Source of the DNA: Io17-Chloro-G2 sp965226915
GTDB taxonomy: Bacteria > Chloroflexota > Dehalococcoidia > Lucifugimonadales > UBA3495
Reading direction: 5' to 3'
Assembly (NCBI GenBank): GCA_965226915.1
Contig: CBDDEJ010000008.1
Span: 186,001-250,000 of the forward strand
Length of the DNA stretch: 64,000 nucleotides
Shown: positions 16,986 through 24,872 of the stretch, piece after piece
Layout: every line of letters begins with the position of its first letter
Numbering within the stretch: position 1 is the stretch's first letter
The notes under the pieces: model-generated
The model's input: the letters and a program-made list of their open reading frames with translations, nothing else
Database searches by the model: none
Told to the model about the DNA's origin: nothing
Program-made: the position numbers and the translations under genes

Positions 16986-18119
16986 ATGAAGATGGGATAC
17001 ATCATCCCGATACTCTTGGTGGGACTTTTGTTGGCGGTGCTGTTGATGCCCCAAATCCGCGGGGCATTCTTGAAGCTACGCAGCGAGAAGGTGACCATTT
17101 CCCAGGCGGGCGACTCCCTCCCCCCTGACAGCACCGGCGCCACGTTGGACCTGAACATCATGACAGTGCTGGGCAAAGACGGGATTCCCGCGATACTGGA
17201 CCCCACGTTTCTCACCGCGCGAGAGGCGCAACCGAATATGAACGACGGGGAACGGGTCTTGGGCGTGTCCATCAACGGGGAGAACAGGGCGTACCCGCTG
17301 AGCCTGCTAAGCCGTCATGAGATCGTCAACGACACCGTGGGAGGCCAACCCGTTGCGGTGACCTGGTGACCCCTCTGTTTCACGGGCATTGTATATGCCC
17401 GCGAAGTGGCCGGCGAAACCCACACCTTTGGCGTGTCCGGCAAGCTGATCATGAACGCCCTGGTGATGTACGACCATCAAACAGACACCCTGTGGAGCCA
17501 ATTCCTCAGCCGGGGCGTTCGTGGCCCTTTGGCTGGCACGTCCCTGGAAATCGTCCCATCGTTGCAAACGACCTGGGGCCAATGGCTCGGACTGCATCCG
17601 GACACCTTGGTGTTGGATAAACGGGGTAATAACTGGGGCGATAGCTACGAACGGTATTACCAAAACGGGTCGGCTGGGATCATCGGCGAGTCCAACAAGG
17701 ACAACCGCCTGCCCACCAAGGAGCTGGTCGTGGGGCTGGACCTAGAAGGAAACAGGATCGCGTATCCATTCCGGGACATCGCCAAACAGCCGGTGATCAA
17801 CGACTTCTTCGCGGGGCGGGATGTCCTGGTCACCTTCGAACTGGAGTCGGAGACGGGCGCCGTGTTCAACCGCCGGGTCGACGGGCGCACATTGAACTTC
17901 CGTCCGGTCTCTCGGGACACCGGAAGCTCTACGGGTTACACACCGGTTTTGATGCAAGACGATGAGACCGGCACCATATGGCAGGCTTTGACCGGTGTGG
18001 CGATCGAAGGGGAGTTGGAGGGGAAGGTCTTGACCCGGTTGCCTTCCAACTACTCTTTCTGGTTCGCCTGGAGCGATTTCTATCCCGACACCGAGCTATA
18101 CGACAATCGCGCCAGCTAA
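16986..18119 (+). CDS. DUF3179 selenoprotein (in-frame UGA)
   Basis: One frame from the ATG at 16986 (GGAGAC upstream) to 18119, 377 residues, with TGA at 17367-17369 read as selenocysteine 128. An N-terminal membrane anchor (residues 3-20) is followed by a periplasmic DUF3179 domain with N-D-T-V-G-G-Q-P-V-A-V-T-W-U-P-L-C-F-T-G. In this family the position is normally Cys in C-P-L-C, so Sec replaces the first Cys of a CxxC-like redox pair. The 45 codons before and the 250 codons after the TGA both match the family without a shift. A 7-bp hairpin follows the TGA (17383-17401). Function of DUF3179 is unknown; a thiol/selenol redox role is inferred from the motif. Confidence 0.85.
17383..17401 (+). 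promoter_or_regulatory. bacterial SECIS-like hairpin of the DUF3179 gene
   Basis: CGGGCAT/ATGCCCG pairs perfectly around loop TGTAT, starting 13 bases after the TGA at 17367-17369. Distance, small loop and a GU in the loop agree with bacterial SECIS elements that bind SelB. The UGSC gene has a hairpin of the same size and spacing. Confidence 0.7.
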
Positions 18120-18120
18120 C

Positions 18121-18936
18121 TTAATCTCGCGCCAGAAAAGCGGCGGCGTCCCTGACCCGGCGGCCCCACCACTCGGGGCCTTCCCGCACGTACTTCCATT
18201 CCGGGTTTTGATGGGTGTCCCGCAGCCCAGCCATCACTTGGCGAAAGACCGGCGCGTCAGCCTCGGCGAACTCGAAGTAGCCAACGAAATCATAACTCCC
18301 TTCCAGGCCATAGCCATCCGGCGCGTGGACCAGCCGGCGGTTGATGCAGGGGACCCCGGCGGCACTGGCCAGGGCGTGTCCCTTGACGGTCATCTCCTCG
18401 TTCTCGTCGTAACGGGGAAGGAAGAAGCTCTCCCGGTGCAAGAAGTCCATCTCCCACCACGCGCTGGTCTTATTCATTGGCGTCACCGCCGCCAACGGAT
18501 ACCTGTCCCCCGGCCCCGGCGGCAAGGCATGAGCGTAGGCAAACTCGGACATGGCGTGGCTGGTGTAGCTCCGGGGCCGCATCACCCCCGCCAAGGTCTC
18601 CACCGACCCGCCATCCGCCTGAACCAGCGCCCGAAGCACCGCCTCATACTGCCTGATCGGCTCCAGTGTCGCGCATTCCAGCCGAATCAACCCATCAGAA
18701 CCCGACAGCCCCGGATGGGAGATCTGCTGCTCGGAAGACATCCCATCCTCACCCCGCAACAACTGAAACCGCCCCCGCTCAAACGCCTCACCCGACAACG
18801 CCCCATCCACGTCATGCATGTTCTCCAACCCCCGCCCCAGCAAATCCAACCCCTCCCCCAACTCCCGCCGGTCCCCACCCCCACCGCCAAATGTCACAAA
18901 CAAGAATAGCTGGTGGCCGGTAACGGTGGTAGTCAT
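18121..18936 (-). CDS. chlorite-dismutase-family haem protein
   Basis: 271 residues from the ATG at 18936. The N-terminal half (G-H-Q-L-F-L-F-V-T-F-G) and the C-terminal half, with P-M-N-K-T-S-A-W-W-E-M near residue 152, V-K-G-H-A near 180 (candidate proximal His), G-L-E-G-S-Y-D-F-V-G-Y-F-E-F near 208-222 and L-R-D-T-H-Q-N-P-E-W-K-Y, follow the duplicated ferredoxin-like pattern of the chlorite dismutase/HemQ superfamily. Whether it degrades chlorite, decarboxylates coproheme or is a peroxidase-like relative cannot be told. It converges with the DUF3179 gene (stop to stop, one base apart). The IS3 element ends 29 bases upstream of its start and may have removed its promoter. Confidence 0.6.
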   Translation of the reverse strand: MTTTVTGHQLFLFVTFGGGGGDRRELGEGLDLLGRGLENMHDVDGALSGEAFERGRFQLLRGEDGMSSEQQISHPGLSGSDGLIRLECATLEPIRQYEAVLRALVQADGGSVETLAGVMRPRSYTSHAMSEFAYAHALPPGPGDRYPLAAVTPMNKTSAWWEMDFLHRESFFLPRYDENEEMTVKGHALASAAGVPCINRRLVHAPDGYGLEGSYDFVGYFEFAEADAPVFRQVMAGLRDTHQNPEWKYVREGPEWWGRRVRDAAAFLARD

Positions 18937-18982
18937 GTTCAGATCTGCGGGTTGCATCAGGGAGTGTCTAAGGTGGACCCCA

Positions 18983-20102
18983 TCAGTTGGACAGTATTGG
19001 AGCAATGTTAAGTGAGGGTCCCGCTGTCTTTCCCAGGTCTGCCAATGCTCTGCTTGGCGGCCACCTCCTCTCTTTTGAATGTTCATCTGATTGCACCGAG
19101 TCTCCGCTGAACACCTCCGCCGGTGTCCGGTACCCCAGGGCCTGGTGGGGCCTTTGGGTGTTGTAGAAGTGGAAGTAGGCCCCTAGCCCATCCTTGGCTT
19201 CCCACCCGTTGGAGTAAGCCTTCAGGTAGACCTCCTCGTACTTCACCGTCCTCCACAGCCGCTCCACGAATATGTTGTCAGCGTACCTGCCTTTGCCATC
19301 CATGCTGATTCTGACTCCGTGCTGCTCTAGAGGTCTGGCCGGAAAGCCATTGGCCGGGTTTCGCGCTACGCCAGACAGACGTATTATAGTCTTATGTGGC
19401 ATGATAGTGTCTGTAATACGGTTCAAGAACCCGCTGTTACATCGATAATCGTCGCTTAGAAAACGGCAGCTTGGAGAGAATCGGGGTTTCCGTCCGAGTT
19501 TCTAGGAGCCCGGTGAAGCTCTCGCCGGTGAACTGACTCCCTTGATCGGTGTTGAAGACTTCCGGCCTTCCCTTGCTCAGCGCATCCTCCAAGGCCTCTA
19601 CGCAGAAATCAGCGTCCAGGGTGTTGGACAGCCTCCAGGCCACCACGCAGCGGCTGCACCAGTCCATGATGGCCACCAGGTAGAGGAAGCCCCGGGCCAT
19701 GGGGATGTAGGTGATGTCCGCCGCCCATGCTCGGTTGGGCCTGGTGATCTCCATGTCGCCCAGCAGATATGGGTAGACCTTGTGCCCTGGTCCCGGCTTG
19801 CTGGTCCGGGGCCGCCGGTAGATGGCCTGCAGCCCCATGGTCCGCATCAGACGCTGGACCCGTTTCCGGTTTGCCGGGTGGCCCTGCCTATCCAGCCAGA
19901 CCTTCATGCGCCGCGACCCATAGAATGGTGTGACAAGATACTGCTGGTCGATCTGCTCCATGAGGGCCAGGTCCTGCCGGGAAGGGGCCCTGGGCCGGTA
20001 GTAGACACTTGATCTGCTGATCCCCATTAAGGCGCATTGCCGGACGGTGGACAGGGCCGGATGCCGGCGGTCCACCGTCTCCCGCCGCCTCTCCCGGCTC
20101 AT
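18983..20102 (-). pseudogene. IS3 orfB integrase-type transposase, split by the MITE
   Basis: The 5' part (19505-20102) has HTH_21 and rve-domain blocks: Y-G-S-R-R-M-K-V-W-L, W-A-A-D-I-T-Y-I-P (first Asp of DDE) and F-N-T-D-Q-G-S-Q-F-T (second Asp). The frame is broken by the 171-bp MITE. It resumes at 19326 with Q-H-G-V-R-I-S-M-D-G-K-G-R-Y-A-D-N-I-F-V-E-R-L-W (catalytic Glu) and H-Q-A-L-G-Y-R-T-P-A-E-V-F, ending at 18983. Removing the MITE and one CTAG gives an uninterrupted F-T-G-L-L-E-Q-H-G-V join. Confidence 0.9.
19331..19501. mobile_element. 171-bp MITE, copy 1
   Basis: A short non-coding element flanked by CTAG duplications (19327-19330 and 19502-19505). Its left end AGGTCTGGCCGGAAAG matches the IS1182-like right-end repeat AAGTCTGGCCGAAAAG at 14 of 16 positions; its right end (complement AAACTCGGACGGAAAC) is more diverged. 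An internal inverted repeat CGTATTA/TAATACG lies at 19380-19420. A second copy of the same length is at 32691-32861. It is probably mobilised in trans by the IS1182-like transposase. Confidence 0.9.
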
Positions 20103-20383
20103 GGACCCGACCTCTCCGCCAAGAAATCCCGCTCAACCTTCAACTGGCCGATCTGCTGGTAGAGCCGGGGGACCAGGGCCTCACCGCTTTTCTGCTGCTT
20201 GTCCTGGTTTCCGCTGAAGACATTGGCCGCTCCTCCCAGCAACGCCTTCTTCCACGCCTGGATCTCGCCGGAATGAACCTCGTACCGGGCGGCCAGTTGG
20301 GCCACCGTCAGTTCCCCTTTCACCGCCTCCAAGGCCACCTTGGCCTTGAATGACGGACTGTGCTTCCTCCGTTCTTTTGACAT
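20099..20383 (-). CDS. IS3 orfA helix-turn-helix protein
   Basis: 94 residues from the ATG at 20383 (M-S-K-E-R-R-K-H-S). A typical transposase_8 helix-turn-helix: F-K-A-K-V-A-L-E-A-V-K-G-E-L-T-V-A-Q-L-A-A-R-Y-E-V-H, followed by a Leu-rich helix for dimerisation. Its TGA overlaps the orfB ATG as ATGA, which suggests re-initiation rather than, or besides, the -1 frameshift common in IS3 elements. Confidence 0.9.
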   Translation of the reverse strand: MSKERRKHSPSFKAKVALEAVKGELTVAQLAARYEVHSGEIQAWKKALLGGAANVFSGNQDKQQKSGEALVPRLYQQIGQLKVERDFLAERSGP

Positions 20384-20475
20384 GTCCCACTCCTCCTTCA
20401 CAGCCACAGCTGCGCTTATTTTAGGAGCAGGACACTCACTTAGCTACCTGTCCGAATTTCCGGGTCCACCTCAGA

Positions 20476-20868
20476 TAGTGCGGTAGCCCCACATGGCGGC
20501 GTCACGCGGAGTCGATTCGCAACACGTGTTGGTGGCAACCCCGGTGATGAGCAGCGTGTCGATGCCTAGGTTGCGCAGCATGTCATCGAGTTCCGAGGGG
20601 TAGGGAATGAACGCCGAGTAACGGTACTTGATCGCATCACCGTCCCACTGGCCGTTCGCGTTGTGTGGGCCAGGCGGTTAATGTTGGGCACGATGTTTCG
20701 CGCCTCGGGCGCACACGCCGGCATGCCGTCGGCGACGAAATAATTCTGCATGTCAACAACGACGAGCGCCGTCTTACTTGCATCCAACGTGTCATAGGCA
20801 TTGAGCCGGCCGTCGCGAATCTGCTTCGCCTTACTCACGAACCAGGGATCGATGTTCAACGTGTGCAT
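20476..20868 (-). pseudogene. isochorismatase-family hydrolase, truncated and frameshifted
   Basis: Starts M-H-T-L-N-I-D-P-W-F at 20868 and has the family block T-A-L-V-V-V-D-M-Q-N-Y-F-V (catalytic Asp). The frame breaks near 20670 after N-I-N-R-L-A and continues in another frame with Y-R-Y-S-A-F-I-P-Y-P-S-E-L-D-D-M-L, then G-V-A-T-N-T-C-C-E-S-T-P-R-D-A-A (catalytic Cys). The 3' end is cut by the IS3 right end. The original enzyme would be a cysteine hydrolase of isochorismatase or amide type. Confidence 0.85.
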
Positions 20869-20903
20869 GAGTGTCTCCGGGTGTTGTATGTCGAGACGTT
20901 AAA

Positions 20904-21464
20904 TCAGAGTTTTATTACGGCATCGCCCGGTTTTATCTCACCGCCCTGGATCACCTTAAGGTTGATACCCCTCAGTTGGAGTTCCTTACCGGTGGGCGAG
21001 CTGATCAGCTTCAATGCCTCAACTCCGAACCGCGCGGCGAATTTCCCGCAGCCGGTATGGGGCTGGTCGGTGGCCTCCAGAATGGCCGACCCCACGGAGA
21101 TGCGCGTGCCGGGGGGTACGTTGGCTTTGCTCAGGTCCAGGTCCACAAACAACTGGTCGCCGGACAACGGCCAGCGGTCCTTGGACTGGGCCACCAGTGA
21201 CGCGACCCGAGAGTTCATCATGGTGACCTGCATATCGGGATGAGCCTTGCCGTCGCCGCTGCGGGCGCTGGGCCGGTCTTGCCAAGTGTCGCCCACAAGA
21301 CCCACTTCAACGTGCAGATCGGCCACTTCCATCACCTCACGCGCGTCCTCTTCAGGACGGCTGACGATCAGGTCCAGAACGCTCTGGTCTTTAGGCGAAT
21401 TGCGTATTTCGTTAAGCCCGGCTTCCAAGCCGGCCGCGGAAAGGTACTCTATCTCTGCTTGCAT
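20904..21464 (-). CDS. MOSC-domain protein
   Basis: 186 residues; GGAG precedes the ATG. MOSC domains act in sulfur transfer and molybdenum-cofactor-linked reactions. Visible marks are G-L-V-G-D-T-W-Q-D-R (about 56-65), Q-V-T-M-M-N-S-R-V-A, S-G-D-Q-L-F-V-D-L-D-L-S (about 102-113) and the Cys loop P-H-T-G-C-G-K-F near residue 139, where the conserved MOSC Cys is expected. It lies next to the broken isochorismatase on the same strand. Confidence 0.8.
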   Translation of the reverse strand: MQAEIEYLSAAGLEAGLNEIRNSPKDQSVLDLIVSRPEEDAREVMEVADLHVEVGLVGDTWQDRPSARSGDGKAHPDMQVTMMNSRVASLVAQSKDRWPLSGDQLFVDLDLSKANVPPGTRISVGSAILEATDQPHTGCGKFAARFGVEALKLISSPTGKELQLRGINLKVIQGGEIKPGDAVIKL

Positions 21465-21548
21465 GGATTTTCTCCAGGGTAGATTCAGGGAAAGTGTTCG
21501 AGGTAGTTTAACATGGGCAGGGGATCCCAGACCTCTAGCCGAATCAAC

Positions 21549-22604
21549 TCATCTGCCAAACCGTTGGCTCAGCCGGGGCATGACTTCTTTGGGAAATAGG
21601 TCCATTGATTTCAGGACCTTGTGGTGCTCCATGCCGCCGAAGTCGAAATTGCACCCGAAGTGATCGATACCGGCATTCTGTAACTCTTTGATTTGGGCGG
21701 CGCACTGGTCGGGCGTACCCACGATCGCTCGGTTTTGAGAGATGTATTCATGGCCCTGGGGCGCCTGGGTGCGCTGCCGCCGCCAATCGTCCATGCGCTG
21801 ATCGACTTCACTGCCCCGTTCGATCAAGCGACGCCACTGCATGAAGTCAGCCACCCAGTCCAGACGGCCGGCGGTGTCTTGCTTTACCTGCTCTTCGGTC
21901 TCGGCCACGTAGAAGTAGCGAAAAAAGGGAATGTCCGCCATGGTCCGGCTGATACCGGTCTCCTCGGACATTCGGACGAACCGCTGACAGAGATCGATGG
22001 CGTCGGCGGTGTCTTGCACTACGGCGATGCATAGGTTATGTCCCGAGGAAACCAGAAACTCCAATGTAGAGGGCGTACGGGTGGCGGCGATGTAGATGGG
22101 CGGGTGAGGTTGCTGAACCGGCGGCGGAACCAAATTGATCTGGTCGAGGTGGTTGAATCGGCTGTCGTAACTAAAGTTCGGGGTGGTCCACAAGCCCTGG
22201 ACGATTTTCACCGAATCCTGGAACCGCTCTTGGCTCTCTTGGTGGTCCATGTTGTAGCCGTGGTACTCGTACCCGCCGGCGCCTCGGCCGAATCCTACAT
22301 CCAGCCTCCCGCCGGAGCAGACGTCCACCATGGCCGCGTCTTCCGCCAGGCGCAGCGGATTGTGCAAGGGAGACACCAACACGGCGGCGCCAATGCGAAT
22401 CTTCTTGGTATGCGCCGCAAGGTGCGTGGCCAAAACCAGGGGGGAACAAACCATGCTGTAGCGCGTAAAGTGGTGCTCGGCCAGCCAGGCTCCGGTGAAC
22501 CCTAGTTCTTCCGCGTACTGAACTTGCTCAGTGGTTTGGGTGATGATCTGGCCTGGGTCGCCGCCCTCGGGCCAAGGAACGTGGGTGAAAAATGCGAACT
22601 TCAT
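21549..22604 (-). CDS. luciferase-like flavin-dependent monooxygenase (LLM class)
   Basis: 351 residues, complete. Marks are W-L-A-E-H-H-F near residue 40-46, A-E-D-A-A-M-V-D-V-C-S-G-G-R-L-D-V-G-F-G-R-G near 85-110, and P-H-P-P-I-Y-I-A-A-T near 170. Same superfamily as 5884-7011 but clearly diverged; the substrate is unknown. Start M-K-F-A-F-F-T-H is the conserved first strand of the barrel. It follows the NHL gene on the same strand with a 51-base gap. Confidence 0.88.
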   Translation of the reverse strand: MKFAFFTHVPWPEGGDPGQIITQTTEQVQYAEELGFTGAWLAEHHFTRYSMVCSPLVLATHLAAHTKKIRIGAAVLVSPLHNPLRLAEDAAMVDVCSGGRLDVGFGRGAGGYEYHGYNMDHQESQERFQDSVKIVQGLWTTPNFSYDSRFNHLDQINLVPPPVQQPHPPIYIAATRTPSTLEFLVSSGHNLCIAVVQDTADAIDLCQRFVRMSEETGISRTMADIPFFRYFYVAETEEQVKQDTAGRLDWVADFMQWRRLIERGSEVDQRMDDWRRQRTQAPQGHEYISQNRAIVGTPDQCAAQIKELQNAGIDHFGCNFDFGGMEHHKVLKSMDLFPKEVMPRLSQRFGR

Positions 22605-22655
22605 GCGTTGTTATCTGTTGGCTGGGTTATCTTTTGGGTGGGATTTCCGGCGAGT

Positions 22656-23654
22656 TTACAAGTTTATTGGATGCTCTTCATAATCTTTGAGCTTGTTATA
22701 GATTTGGATCCGGTTCCGGTACGACTCCAAAACTATTATCCGGCCTTCGGCGTCAACGTTTACGGCCACCGGTCTCTGGAACCGCCATTCGGGCTCCAGA
22801 TCAACCCGGCGCCTGGCTTTGATGATTTCCGGATTGGCGTCGATATACGTCTGAGTCCAGCGGGAAGGCTCCTGCGCGTCACCGGCCAGCGCGGTGATGT
22901 ACTGCCCATCGGCGGTGTATATCTGGACACGGTGGTTCCCCCAGTCGGTCACGTATACATCCCCATCGGAGTCCACAGCCACACCGGACGGCCCTTTGAG
23001 GGAGCCAACCCCGGTGCTGGAGCATTCAAACTTTACCAGCAATTCTCCGGTGGGGGAGAATTTCTGCACCCGGTTATTTCCCCAATCCGCGACGTAGATG
23101 TTGTCTTGCCGGTCGATGCAGATGCCCCAGGGCATCTCCAGGTCTCCATCTCCGCCGCCTTGTTTCCCGAACCTGGACTGAAACTCGCCGATCTGGCTGA
23201 AACATTGGACCCGGTGATTCCAGCTGTCCACCACCCAAATCGCTCCGCGGGAATCTAAAGCGATTCCCGACGGTCCATTTAGCTGGCCGTCTTCGTCGCC
23301 GGGCCTGCCCCAATGATACCGGTAAGCGCCCGCTTCATCGAATATGGTTATCCGGTTGAGATATTCATCCGAAACGAAAACCCGGCCGTGATGGTCTAAA
23401 TCGATGGACCGGGGCCAAACAAAGCGCCCGTCTTCGGATCCGACGGAGCCGAACTGGCCTTGAAACTGATGGTCAAAGGTGATCTTGCTGACACGCTGAC
23501 CCAACTGTTCCACGCCGCGGCTCAACACGTAGATTTGATCATTCGATCCCAAGACGAAATCCTGGGGCGCCCAAAAACCCCGGCCAGACTGACTGTACAT
23601 GCCTATGCAGTAGCTGTAGTCATACACCCGGCCGGCCGCGACGGTGGTCAGCAT
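22656..23654 (-). CDS. NHL-repeat beta-propeller protein
   Basis: 332 residues; GGAGAG precedes the ATG at 23654. At least five NHL repeats are visible with the pattern G-x-(I/V)-(Y/W)-V-x-D-x-x-N-H-R-(V/I)-Q, for example V-D-S-W-N-H-R-V-Q, V-A-D-W-G-N-N-R-V-Q and V-T-D-W-G-N-H-R-V-Q. No signal peptide is seen. These propellers serve as binding scaffolds or lyases; the role here is unknown. It sits between the DUF1501 gene and the flavin monooxygenase, all on the minus strand. Confidence 0.88.
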   Translation of the reverse strand: MLTTVAAGRVYDYSYCIGMYSQSGRGFWAPQDFVLGSNDQIYVLSRGVEQLGQRVSKITFDHQFQGQFGSVGSEDGRFVWPRSIDLDHHGRVFVSDEYLNRITIFDEAGAYRYHWGRPGDEDGQLNGPSGIALDSRGAIWVVDSWNHRVQCFSQIGEFQSRFGKQGGGDGDLEMPWGICIDRQDNIYVADWGNNRVQKFSPTGELLVKFECSSTGVGSLKGPSGVAVDSDGDVYVTDWGNHRVQIYTADGQYITALAGDAQEPSRWTQTYIDANPEIIKARRRVDLEPEWRFQRPVAVNVDAEGRIIVLESYRNRIQIYNKLKDYEEHPINL

Positions 23655-23700
23655 ATCTGCTCTCCGGTGATCGAATTAGGGACTCGTAGATCTAGTCGAT

Positions 23701-24837
23701 CTACACGAAAGACAGTTGCTCGAAGTTTCCGCCGACGATAGGCGCCGGGTCGAGTCCCAACCATTTGTCCGCCAAGGTGGAGTAGAAGCCACGGAAATCG
23801 TAGTTGGGCGCCAGGTCTCCCTGAGTGAGATCTGCCGGTTTCAACGACGGATAGGTCCCGTACATCCCGCCCTTTACCCGGTCTCCGATGGCAAAGGCTA
23901 CCCCTGCCGCTCCGTGGTCGGTGCCTGTGCCGTTGTCGCGGACGCGGCGTCCGAATTCGCTGAACATTATCATGACCACCTCGTCCGCCGCGTCGTGCTC
24001 ACGCAGGTCGGCGAAGAAGTCTTTGACGGCGGCGGAAACTTCCATCCAAATCTCGGTATGTGATCCTAACTGGTCATAGTGAGTGTCGAAGGGCCCGTGG
24101 GAAGTGTAAAAGACTTGTGCGCCCAAACCAGCCAGATGCACCTGCGCCACGTCTTTGAGGCGCTTCGCGATGGGATTATTGGCGTATTCAACGTTTGAAG
24201 AGTACGTTTCGGGAGCAACCCGGATGATGTCGGCTCCTCTCAACGCATCCCGCCCCGCCTGTCCCAGGTAGTCCATGGTCGGTCCAGCGCCGATGGCGGG
24301 AGCGTACATGCGGGCGAAGCTGGCCAATAACTGATCCCGCTCCTGTTCGGAGGCGATTCCGGGATTTGATGAGAGCACGCCGTATGAAGGAAGATGGTTG
24401 ACAGAGGTGACCGGGACACCCCGCATTGTAAGCGCCCGGGGCAACCCCTGGCCCAGGTTCACCCCCTTTAGGACATTCTCACCGGCGGGGTCCAGGTCCC
24501 GGATGACCTTGCCGAGCCAGCCGTTGATCCCGATGGAATCCGGTTCGCAGGTATGCCAGATGTCCATCGCACGAAAGTGCGAGCGCGGGGAATTTTCAAA
24601 ACCGATGCCGTGAATGATCGCCATGTTCCCGTGGTCGTAGATATCTTTCAACGGCTCGATATCAGACCGGAACGCTAGTTCATCATCTATGATCAGCAAC
24701 TGGTCTTCAGCGATATTAACCCTGGGCCGGTTATCCCAATACAGAGGATTGCTATAAGGAACGATCGTATTGAGGTAATCGTTGGCCCCGGTTAGTTCTA
24801 ATACCACCAGCACCGGGTCTTTATGGGTTGATGCCAT
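23701..24837 (-). CDS. DUF1501-family protein
   Basis: 378 residues from the ATG at 24837, chosen since AAGGAA lies six bases upstream; two earlier in-frame starts have no spacing to it. The sequence begins V-L-V-V-L-E-L-T-G-A-N-D-Y-L-N-T-I-V-P and has S-H-F-R-A-M-D-I-W-H-T near residue 90, and M-I-M-F-S-E-F-G-R-R-V-R-D-N-G-T-G-T-D-H-G near 300, the alkaline-phosphatase-like sulfatase fold signature of DUF1501. Partner of the DUF1800 gene 35 bases upstream. The pair is common in Planctomycetes and Chloroflexota and its function is not established. Confidence 0.88.
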   Translation of the reverse strand: MASTHKDPVLVVLELTGANDYLNTIVPYSNPLYWDNRPRVNIAEDQLLIIDDELAFRSDIEPLKDIYDHGNMAIIHGIGFENSPRSHFRAMDIWHTCEPDSIGINGWLGKVIRDLDPAGENVLKGVNLGQGLPRALTMRGVPVTSVNHLPSYGVLSSNPGIASEQERDQLLASFARMYAPAIGAGPTMDYLGQAGRDALRGADIIRVAPETYSSNVEYANNPIAKRLKDVAQVHLAGLGAQVFYTSHGPFDTHYDQLGSHTEIWMEVSAAVKDFFADLREHDAADEVVMIMFSEFGRRVRDNGTGTDHGAAGVAFAIGDRVKGGMYGTYPSLKPADLTQGDLAPNYDFRGFYSTLADKWLGLDPAPIVGGNFEQLSFV

Positions 24838-24872
24838 TCTCATTTCCTTCAAAGCTAATTGTAGGCGCTAGA

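Larger units (their letters stand above)
18965..20475 (-). mobile_element. IS3-family insertion sequence interrupted by a MITE
   Basis: About 1.5 kb with two overlapping transposase genes (orfA 20099-20383, orfB 18983-20102). The ends share the inverted sequence T(A/G)AGGTGGACCC, at 18969-18980 on the left and, complemented, near 20463-20474 on the right, with further matches inwards (TTGGACAG / TTCGGACAG). Exact outer limits are approximate. Its right end cuts the isochorismatase gene at about 20476. Confidence 0.85.

Noticed and set aside
17367..17369. TGA as tryptophan (a changed genetic code)
   Set aside because: TGA ends many normal genes in this window, for example at 29463-29465, and both internal TGAs align with Cys/Sec columns, not Trp.
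18208..18909. Plus-strand frame opposite the chlorite-dismutase-like gene
   Set aside because: Low-complexity Pro/Gln/Thr composition at its end is typical of an antisense frame.
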